Shown in pieces: positions 16,648 to 22,837 of a stretch of DNA of 64,000 nucleotides. The notes under the pieces are model-generated. The model was not told the origin of the DNA. It saw nothing but the letters and a program-made list of their open reading frames with translations, and made no database searches. The translations under genes were made by a program, and so were the position numbers. Position 1 is the stretch's first letter, and each line of letters starts with the position of its first letter. The stretch comes from Gammaproteobacteria bacterium (GTDB lineage Bacteria; Pseudomonadota; Gammaproteobacteria; Enterobacterales; Alteromonadaceae), in the NCBI GenBank assembly GCA_018825965.1, contig JAHKAA010000005.1, forward strand, positions 1-64,000. Direction: 5' to 3'.

Positions 16648-16743
16648 TAGCACAGACTTAAAGTGGATCAAAAGAAATAACGTAAGTGCTTGATAAATGG
16701 TGGCCCCACCAGGACTTGAACCAGGGACCTGCCGATTATGAGT
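16648..16743. repeat. left 96-bp direct repeat of the island, with tRNA 3' half
   Basis: These 96 bases match 22523-22618 with four differences. Bases 16698-16743 are the 3' half (anticodon loop to CCA, minus strand) of the tRNA-Ile2 that is intact at 22573-22649. After ATGAGT the two copies diverge, so this copy lacks the 5' half of the tRNA and is not functional. This is the classic footprint of tyrosine-recombinase integration at a tRNA gene. That the repeat extends about 50 bases beyond the tRNA is unusual for a simple att core. Confidence 0.85.
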
Positions 16744-16906
16744 GCAGCCAGGGCCACTTACCAGTAGTTACTTTATAGAATACTGATTTACTTTATAAAC
16801 TATTAAATTCAATAGGTTATAGCCAGTTTGGCTATCTCTGATGCATAAGGGCGTTGTGATTCAACGCGTTATGAATTGAGTGCAAAGTAGCACAGAGGTA
16901 GCACCA

Positions 16907-17372
16907 ATGACTCTGCAAACCAAAATCCGTTTTACTGAAACTGACATCAATGCCATTCCGTTTTCTGCCAAGCGTGCCCGTTGGCACGACAATCAAATGC
17001 CTGGACTGGTATTGGATGTCACCAGCAAAGCCAAAGTATTCAGGGTGTATAAAAAACTGTCTGGCGGTAGAGTGCCTGTTTCAGTGACCTTAGGCACTTA
17101 CTGCTCCATTGCAGAAAACACTGGGTGTAGGGCATTACACACTAAAACGCTTGCTGAACCATAAAACAGGCCGTAACGACGTAACTGGTGGCTACACCAT
17201 ACTGACAGCAGAAGAACTGCATGAAGCTGCTGAACGCATCGCTCAACGGATTATGCAGTATGCTGGTTTGACTAAGCCCAAAGAGCAATCCGATATTACT
17301 AGTTTAAAAAGTCTGGTTTCTAAGCTTAACATGGAGCAGAAGTTGGCTTTTCTAGCGGAGTTGATGTCATAA
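16907..17372 (+). pseudogene. tyrosine integrase remnant, internally deleted
   Basis: Two frames of one integrase are joined by a deletion. Bases 16907-17106 encode the N-terminal arm-binding domain (FTETDINAIPFSAKRARWHDNQMPGLVLDV, then FRVYKKLSGGRVPVSVTLGTY). From about 17110, in the +1 frame, comes the extreme C-terminus (LKRLLNHKTGRNDVTGGYTI, which should follow the catalytic tyrosine region). About 200 central residues, including most catalytic residues, are gone. The gene lies immediately inside the left repeat with the same orientation expected of an island integrase, so it was probably the original integrase. Confidence 0.82.
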
Positions 17373-17382
17373 GTTCTGATTC

Positions 17383-17414
17383 TGGGCCGAGAGCAAATAT
17401 TTGATCTCGGCCCA
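17383..17414 (+). terminator. terminator after the integrase remnant
   Basis: TGGGCCGAGA (17383-17392) pairs perfectly with 17405-17414 around a 12-base loop and is followed by a T-rich stretch (TTATTTTATTT). It lies 10 bases after the integrase stop. Confidence 0.7.
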
Positions 17415-17702
17415 AGTGATTATTTTATTTAATGGTTGCTGTTACGCATACAGTCAAACAACGCCAGCCATTGTTCGAGCGTTCAGCTAATCATATGAAA
17501 CGCTGCATTGCTAAATAATGCAAACAGGGTTTTGATATTTAGCTAAGTTGGGGATTTTGTGTTCCCGTTACGCATATTTTTCACCTTAAAGCTTAGTGTA
17601 TATTTAAACATTCTTGCACTATGCTTTTTATTTTTTGGAGTCCGAAGCTTTGCTGGAAGCTCTTTAACCCGTGGATAGATTGCTTCCATCAGTTCCTCCT
17701 CA
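17415..17702. other. AT-rich gap, no gene recognised
   Basis: No coding frame is convincing. GTTACGCATA occurs twice (near 17440 and 17569) in otherwise unrelated surroundings. The right part is the 3' flank of the minus-strand acyltransferase-like gene. Confidence 0.4.
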
Positions 17703-18101
17703 CTAAAGAATCATCCCAACAAGTTTTTTTCTTTTCTTACATGTTTTCTTAAGGTATTGCGGGTACAAACATTCTGATAAATGGTCATTTCTCAAGTTGT
17801 TTAAGCAGCAAGCTCTCCATCTTGGAAAATAAACCAGATCTATAAGCTGTTTAGAATCACCACTGCATAATTCACCTATGTAAGAAATTTGTAATTCGGT
17901 AAAACTATTGTATAGTTCTACCGAATTACTTGTCTCAGCCCAAATAACATATCCAATTATGTTAGAACTGCCTTCTGGTGTAAATATACGATAGTTTCCC
18001 AATCTGACAGATGCTTCCAATAGGCGAAAATATTTTGAAGTAACGTTGTCTCTAATTGCAAAGACAGCCTTTACCATTAAAAGTAAGTCATGCTCTTTCA
18101 T
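17703..18101 (-). CDS. HlyC-like toxin-activating acyltransferase family protein
   Basis: A 132-residue protein resembling the HlyC/RtxC acyltransferases, which transfer fatty acyl groups from acyl-ACP to lysines of RTX toxins. The diagnostic core is present: GYVIWAETS (50-58; HlyC has AYCSWANLS) and SGDSKQLIDLVYFP (80-93; HlyC has SGDRKWFIDWIAPF). Asp88 matches the catalytic Asp92 of HlyC. The catalytic His23 of HlyC has no counterpart at the expected spacing; the only N-terminal His is His4. It is shorter than HlyC (170). It overlaps the SelO-like gene by 14 bases, so the two are translationally coupled. MceI/MchD of siderophore microcins are HlyC relatives and a closer functional model than toxin activation. 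No RTX toxin is nearby. Confidence 0.7.
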   Translation of the reverse strand: MKEHDLLLMVKAVFAIRDNVTSKYFRLLEASVRLGNYRIFTPEGSSNIIGYVIWAETSNSVELYNSFTELQISYIGELCSGDSKQLIDLVYFPRWRACCLNNLRNDHLSECLYPQYLKKTCKKRKKLVGMIL

Positions 18102-19749
18102 CGAAGCTCTGAATTCGCAAACAAAAGTCTTGTATTAATTTAGTCATGCAAATGATTCTTTTTGTTATATCTACCCCGAATATTTCTATTTTTTCTCTCT
18201 GTAGGTACTCATGAATTTTTGTCTCAGCATGTATTGTATTATGTGCTTCTTTTACTGAAAAGGTATAATGGGTGGCATTGAAAAGTATATCCACCTTGTC
18301 AGTTTTAATGATGTTAATTGTTTCTGTATTGAATCCGTTTGCTATGTCCTTAAAAAATGAAAATATTTCCTCAATTCTTTCACCAATTTCTTCACTTGTA
18401 TAAATCTCAGATGATATGTAGGGGCTTAACGTGCTTTTAGCAATCACACTTGGTAGGATATTTCTTTTTAGCGCCCTCAAGAATCCATTAACTATTGTAT
18501 ATTTTTCGCTTGCCACTTCATTTTTTTGTTTTTCTTTAACTATCTCAGTAAGAAAGCTTTTTCGGCTTGAAATATATTTCATGTATTCTGGTAGAATGAT
18601 GTTGATGAAGTATTTATCAAATTTGTAATCATCAGATCTAGATGCTTGACCATATTTATTTATAAATTTATCAGCTTCTCTGGCTACTGATAATTGATCC
18701 CATGTTAGGTTGGAGTGATGATTTACATCAAACCCCATAGTCCAAACTATTGAATGCGCGAAATATTTGTTGAACTCAGACCAAAAGAACCTTTCTATGG
18801 ATTGTGGATTCGGTTTTCTATTTTCATTCTTATTAATTATGTTTTCACACTCAATAATATAATTTAGCGCTTCTTTGGGTTCATCTAAAAAAGAAACCTG
18901 GTTGTTGCTTGAAATGTAATTATTACAGTCTGAAATAAAACTAGAAGCCCCAACGTCAATCCACCTTCCAGTTATAGATATATTAGATGGAGACATAGAG
19001 CCATGACATAATCGAACCGCTCGAGTGAAAGAAAATTGTTTTGCTATACTAGCAACACAGTTCTTCATCATTAAATCTATATTATTTTGTCCAATTAATT
19101 TTACTAAGTCTCCGGTTAACAACTTGATTCTTTCAAAGTCCTTAATTGAAAACTGCTTGAGACTTTCTTGCATTAGACTATGATTTCTCATCAAATGAGC
19201 TGGTCTGAAGCTAGCCTCTCTCATGAGAAGCGCACCTTTTGTTAATTTATTTATTCCTTTTCCAGAATAATCGCAATAGGCCGAATTCTCACCAGTTGAC
19301 ACGATACCGTAAACCCAATTAGCTCCAACTGGGGATATGAGGTTAATTATCTCTGAGTAAATAGCTTCCGACACGGCGTCAAGTAAACTGAGGCTGCCAT
19401 TTGAGTGCTTAAAAGTAGATTTTTCAGAAGATAAACCATTATTGCCTATTCCTTTTACTTGATAGCCTAACATGTTGCCGCATCTTACCCCTCCCAAGTT
19501 CATGCCTACACCGCTGCCACCATAATACTCAGCGAGCGCATTTCTAACTTTGGAATTATCGATCCCTACATAGAACTTATTTGATAGATCTTTTGTTATG
19601 TAACTGAGTTCAGCAATTGACGTTAGTGGCATATCTTTCTGAACGCGCTTATTACTCCAAAGGATATTTATTTTATTTAGTTGATATACTTTGAATATTG
19701 TTCCTATGTTTTTCGCTAATTTTGCCAATAACCACTTATCTAGATTCAT
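18088..19749 (-). CDS. SelO-fold protein, MchC/MceJ-like modification enzyme
   Basis: A protein of 553 residues from ATG 19749 (558 from ATG 19764, which lies inside a hairpin). Residue numbers use the longer form. Its core matches the SelO/YdiU pseudokinase AMPylase: GGVRCGNMLGYQVKGIG (Lys104), a helix with Glu138, the HGSMSPSNISI loop (254-264) aligning with SelO HGVMNTDNMSI, and IDVG (269-272) aligning with IDYG. The Mg-ligand equivalents Asn261 and Asp270 are kept, but the SelO catalytic-base Asp is Ser260. The last 250 residues are unrecognised. Gene order with a HlyC-like partner recalls MchC/MchD and MceJ/MceI, which join siderophore to a microcin C-terminus. The family call comes from these motifs; the microcin link is inference. 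The gene is AT-rich compared with its chromosome. Confidence 0.68.
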   Translation of the reverse strand: MNLDKWLLAKLAKNIGTIFKVYQLNKINILWSNKRVQKDMPLTSIAELSYITKDLSNKFYVGIDNSKVRNALAEYYGGSGVGMNLGGVRCGNMLGYQVKGIGNNGLSSEKSTFKHSNGSLSLLDAVSEAIYSEIINLISPVGANWVYGIVSTGENSAYCDYSGKGINKLTKGALLMREASFRPAHLMRNHSLMQESLKQFSIKDFERIKLLTGDLVKLIGQNNIDLMMKNCVASIAKQFSFTRAVRLCHGSMSPSNISITGRWIDVGASSFISDCNNYISSNNQVSFLDEPKEALNYIIECENIINKNENRKPNPQSIERFFWSEFNKYFAHSIVWTMGFDVNHHSNLTWDQLSVAREADKFINKYGQASRSDDYKFDKYFINIILPEYMKYISSRKSFLTEIVKEKQKNEVASEKYTIVNGFLRALKRNILPSVIAKSTLSPYISSEIYTSEEIGERIEEIFSFFKDIANGFNTETINIIKTDKVDILFNATHYTFSVKEAHNTIHAETKIHEYLQREKIEIFGVDITKRIICMTKLIQDFCLRIQSFDERA

Positions 19750-19755
19750 AAATTG

Positions 19756-19776
19756 AACGCCCATGTGATGGGCGTT
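19756..19776 (-). terminator. hairpin between substrate-like gene and SelO-like gene
   Basis: AACGCCCAT at 19756-19764 is perfectly complementary to 19768-19776 across a 3-base loop, in the short gap after the stop at 19783 and ahead of the start at 19749. On the minus strand it precedes CAATTT, not a real T-run. Its 3' arm includes the only G-rich sequence near the start codon (GGGCG), so it might mask the ribosome binding site. Either effect would keep the enzymes below the level of the first gene's product. Confidence 0.55.
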
Positions 19777-19782
19777 TCAAAT

Positions 19783-20592
19783 CTAGAGATAGCGATCATC
19801 TGGCGTGTAGAAGTATCCTTCCCAAAAATCATATCCACCATAATCATCTTCCCAACTAAACTGAATATAATCCTCACCATTTGGGGCTGTTGACCAATCC
19901 CAATCACATCCCATTGACTCGCAAGTCGCGTCAGCCTGTTCAGAAGCCCAATCTCTGAATTCATCGACCTCCTCGCCATCACCATCTTCATTATTTGCAT
20001 TGTAATGTTGTTTTAAACTGTTTTTTTTTCCATGAATAACATAATTAATGCTACTTTCTAGTGCATCAGATATTATTATAGAGTTACCAAAGGCTTCATA
20101 ATCATCTTCTGTCAAACTATAGCCATTTTTTTCTACGCTTGTTATATACATCAATCTGGTCATGGTTTTTTCATTAAATTTAAAACCAAAGCGAAGGGCA
20201 TATCTTCCATCTACACTCTTCGTTATTCCAACTTGATGGATCTTTGATACTTCTGCGATAAAACCAATTGTAAATTCAACCTTGCTTTTCGTGTCATCCA
20301 ACTGATCGTAAATTTCATAGAAACGATTATGCATTTCCCTAAATAGTTTTTCTGTTTGCTTTGGAGTAAATTCAGAATGTTTTAAGTCCTGTAAGCAACT
20401 TGGTTTTCCTTTCAGAAAGTCTGGTATCGCTGAATTTGTTTGGGCAAATAACTTTTCAGCATTCCAATTTGAGCAACCAATTTCTTGCATTACCAATGGT
20501 TGCTCCATGCGGTTATTTGAGTTCTCAACTGCATGGAGACTGTTAACCCCACTAATCATCACCAAACTTACGAATAACGATATTTCCTTCAT
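19783..20592 (-). CDS. exported acidic protein, possible substrate of the modification pair
   Basis: I do not recognise this 269-residue protein. It has a Sec signal peptide (MKEISLFVSLVMISGVNSLHA, cleavage likely after residue 21). A mixed central region follows (KLFREMHNRFYEIYDQLDD), and a conspicuous tail runs from about residue 201 to the end, very rich in Asp/Glu and Trp/Tyr/Phe, with Cys224 and Cys229 (CESMGCDWDW) and the end FWEGYFYTPDDRYL. Cys40 and Cys66 are the only other cysteines. It is first in the minus-strand cassette with the SelO-like and HlyC-like genes. By analogy with microcin operons it may be what they modify, but a separate periplasmic role cannot be excluded. It starts with ATG 20592 after GAAA-rich sequence. 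Confidence 0.65.
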   Translation of the reverse strand: MKEISLFVSLVMISGVNSLHAVENSNNRMEQPLVMQEIGCSNWNAEKLFAQTNSAIPDFLKGKPSCLQDLKHSEFTPKQTEKLFREMHNRFYEIYDQLDDTKSKVEFTIGFIAEVSKIHQVGITKSVDGRYALRFGFKFNEKTMTRLMYITSVEKNGYSLTEDDYEAFGNSIIISDALESSINYVIHGKKNSLKQHYNANNEDGDGEEVDEFRDWASEQADATCESMGCDWDWSTAPNGEDYIQFSWEDDYGGYDFWEGYFYTPDDRYL

Positions 20593-21222
20593 TTCAAGTT
20601 TCCTTTATGGGTTTGTTTTACCTTTTAAAGGAATTTACCCCCATTTTTTGTACTTTTAAAGGTCTTTATGTGAATTTTTAGTTAAAGTATGGTGCTTTTT
20701 TTCACAAATCATTATAGGAATCGCTGTGCTTAGAGCTCTATCTAAGCGTTATGGCTTCAGAGATGTATCCAAAAACAGGATGACATTGGCTGCTGAAAAT
20801 AACCTGCATTTGGTTGGCGAGGTAGTGTTCAAAATTCCGTGTTATTTCATTTAAACAACTGACTCTCTTTGGTTTAGCTTTGCTGTAAAGGGTGGATCAA
20901 AGTATCTCAGAAACCAAATCGGCCTTTGGCCCAAGACATTTTATCGAAATTGGTGTTGAATCAATCAAGCTATAAATTTAAAGGTTCACTCCTACAAGTA
21001 CGGTACTCATTCTAGGTTTTGAACACTGTATGAACAGGCTTAAACTTTAAGTTTTGCGAAGTCGTTAGTCATAGCTCGCTTTCCTTCAGGTGTATCTTTG
21101 TAGATATGGGCTGTTTTCTTTATCAATGTCGAGGCTGAGCTTTAACCCAAGCTTCAAACTCTGAAACAGAAAACAGCAATCAACCATTGTTTGGACCACC
21201 GTTAAGCGCTGGCTGGATAACA
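20593..21222. other. 630-bp island gap with possible gene remnants
   Basis: The gap holds the promoter region of the minus-strand cassette and decayed material. A short plus-strand frame (GTG 20726 to 20854, 42 residues, AGGA six bases upstream) has no known match. On the minus strand, 21123-21176 reads LFSVSEFEAWVKAQPRH, like the C-terminal end of an AlpA-type excisionase regulator, but the frame closes just upstream. These are weak suggestions only. Confidence 0.35.
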
Positions 21223-22104
21223 ATGGCTAAGTTTGCAAAGCCACAAAAGCAAGCTGGAGCTGTTATGAAGCAGCTCCAGGGCACAGTGATTAAATCTGTA
21301 CGTACTGTTAGTAACTTCGAGCAGGCGCTAACTCAGGTCGCTGAATACTGCCAACAGATGAAGTTGCCAAGCTTGCAGGCAATGAGCATTAATGACGCGC
21401 TCACTTATCTTGAATTAAGGGGGCAGATAGTAGGGCAAAAAACGCTGGATATGGAGCGGCAAGCGATCCAGAAAATGTTGCAGCATGTCACCGGCACTTT
21501 GCCACTTGATAAAACACTTCCAGTTATCAAATCAGAGCATCAGCAAGTTCTGCTTTCCAGAGCTTATACATTACCGCAGGTTGAGCTTGTTGCTGGTCAG
21601 CAGAAAGACTCCAATTCACTAGCTACAAGAATTAGCCATGCCGCTGGGCTAAGGGCGCATGAGTTATTAACCTTAGTAAAGCCAACAGAACGGCCAGCAG
21701 ATAAACGTCCATCAAACTCGGCTAAGTTCTCAGGCAGGGAAGGAATTATCTATACAGTGCAAGGGAAGGGCGGTTTAAAAAGGGAAGTGTTGATCCCAGT
21801 GTCTTTGTCGCGTGAACTTGAAAAGTGCCGAAGATCAGCCCCTGCTACCGTTCAGGACAGAGGAATTAACTATTTAAGCCGCTACTTGCTAACCGGAGGC
21901 CAGCCTTGGTCTAACTCATTCAGTGCAGCATCCAATAGGGCATTAAACTGGTCCAGAGGCGCGCACGGGCTTCGCCATAGTTATGCTCAGGAAAGAATGC
22001 ATGAATTGCAGTATCTTGGTCTTACTAGGCTTTTGGCACTTGAAACTGTGTCGCAGGAAATGGGACATTTTCGGCCTGAGATTACGGAAACTTACTTGAG
22101 ATAA
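21223..22104 (+). CDS. tyrosine recombinase/integrase, intact
   Basis: A 293-residue site-specific recombinase. The catalytic set is visible: Arg in AGLRAHELLTL, Lys in the beta-turn GKGGLKREV, HxxR in HGLRHSYAQ, His in MGHFRPE and the nucleophile Tyr in TETYLR at the very C-terminus. The N-terminal half resembles a core-binding domain (FEQALTQVAEYCQQMKLPSL). ATG 21223 was chosen; the frame could open from TTG 21187. No arm-binding domain is evident, so it differs from the broken integrase at the left end and may be a second recombinase of the island or of a later insertion. Base composition is closer to the chromosome than that of the adjoining cassette. Confidence 0.85.
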   Translation: MAKFAKPQKQAGAVMKQLQGTVIKSVRTVSNFEQALTQVAEYCQQMKLPSLQAMSINDALTYLELRGQIVGQKTLDMERQAIQKMLQHVTGTLPLDKTLPVIKSEHQQVLLSRAYTLPQVELVAGQQKDSNSLATRISHAAGLRAHELLTLVKPTERPADKRPSNSAKFSGREGIIYTVQGKGGLKREVLIPVSLSRELEKCRRSAPATVQDRGINYLSRYLLTGGQPWSNSFSAASNRALNWSRGAHGLRHSYAQERMHELQYLGLTRLLALETVSQEMGHFRPEITETYLR

Positions 22105-22209
22105 CGATCTATTTCGTTAAGCGGTGAAAATAGCGTTGTTTAACGAGCCACTTAGGTCTTGAAAGAGCGTAAATTGATTGTGGTAATTCTCAATAAAAGG
22201 AAATGCTCT

Positions 22210-22536
22210 ATGAACTTTTGTGCAATATTAGTATTTTTAGTTTCTCTGAAAATCGATAAAAAGAATTTCAGATTGTGCGCTCTGTTAGTTTTTATCGTTA
22301 GTTTGCTCAGCCTATCTTTGCTTTACTTTGAGATCATTAAGCCCGCAAGAGAATTTATCTACGATTTAATACCTGCCTTGTTAGCAGGCGAACTAGTTGC
22401 ATTCGTTATTCTTGCATTATTAGCATATGTGATTTGGATCGCATCTAAAAGTCGGAGAGTTTTGCGTGAAGTCGCGACACTAGCCAAGTTGGCTTTTAGC
22501 GCTAAAAAGAATAGGATGTTGGTAGCACAGACTTAA
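22210..22536 (+). CDS. small membrane protein of unknown function
   Basis: A 108-residue hydrophobic protein with three likely helices (MNFCAILVFLVSL; LCALLVFIVSLLSLSLLYF; LLAGELVAFVILALLAYVIWIA) and a basic C-terminal tail (SKSRRVLREVATLAKLAFSAKKNR). I do not recognise the family. ATG 22210 was chosen for AAAAGG nine bases upstream; the frame could begin at 22159. Its last codons (VAQT, stop) lie within the right direct repeat, so the reading frame ends in att sequence and may have been created or trimmed by integration. Confidence 0.5.
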   Translation: MNFCAILVFLVSLKIDKKNFRLCALLVFIVSLLSLSLLYFEIIKPAREFIYDLIPALLAGELVAFVILALLAYVIWIASKSRRVLREVATLAKLAFSAKKNRMLVAQT

Positions 22537-22618
22537 AGTGGATCAGAAGAAGTAACGTAAGAGCTTGATAAATGGTGGCCCCACCTGGACTTGAACCAGG
22601 GACCTGCCGATTATGAGT
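22523..22618. repeat. right 96-bp direct repeat of the island
   Basis: Copy of 16648-16743 with four mismatches. It contains the 3' half of the intact tRNA-Ile2 plus about 50 bases downstream of that tRNA. Together the copies bound about 5.9 kb of mostly AT-rich DNA. Confidence 0.85.
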
Positions 22619-22649
22619 CGGATGCTCTAACCAACTGAGCTATAGGGCC
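22573..22649 (-). tRNA. tRNA-Ile2 (anticodon CAU), CCA encoded
   Basis: A 77-base cloverleaf begins GGCCCTATAGCTCAG, has TTGGTTAGAGC in the D arm, the anticodon loop CTCATAA, GGTTCAAGTCC in the T arm, and ends in CCA. Anticodon CAU would read Met unless modified. The C4-G69 and C5-G68 pairs are the remembered TilS lysidine determinants of Ile2 rather than of elongator tRNA-Met, so it is called Ile2. The 3' half is duplicated at 16698-16743. It lies just downstream of rpoD on the same strand. Confidence 0.88.
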
Positions 22650-22796
22650 ATTTAAAATGTGCTTTAACTTAATGAGTCCAAGGGCTGAACTCTTTAAAGC
22701 GCAGGCAGTATAAGAAGTTTTTCTGCTGTTGTCACCGCTTCATGACATGCTCTTTGTACTGATTGCTGGTTTTTTATCCGCTTATTGTCAACTCCA

Positions 22797-22820
22797 ATAA
22801 AAAAGGCACCTTGCGGTGCC
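22797..22820 (-). terminator. rpoD terminator
   Basis: GGCACC and GGTGCC (22805-22810, 22815-22820) form a stem around TTGC. On the minus strand a T-run (complement of AATAAAAAA) follows directly. It ends the rpsU-yqeY-dnaG-rpoD transcript 18 bases after the rpoD stop. Confidence 0.85.
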
Positions 22821-22837
22821 CTCTTATGAAGATAAAT

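Noticed and set aside
16698..16743. Second tRNA gene
   Set aside because: Only the 3' half is present; the 5' half and D arm are absent, so it cannot fold into a tRNA and is an att duplicate.
17436..17580. GTTACGCATA repeated twice, considered as a CRISPR or iteron seed
   Set aside because: Only two 10-base copies with unequal surroundings and no spacer regularity or cas/rep genes.
17703..20592. RTX toxin activation or classical siderophore-microcin operon
   Set aside because: No RTX repeats, type I exporter, microcin leader (double-glycine), immunity gene or IroB-like glucosyltransferase is present in the island.
21022..21036. CTGTATGAACAG as a possible LexA box
   Set aside because: The CTG and CAG are only 6 bases apart; LexA sites need 10, and no SOS-type gene adjoins.
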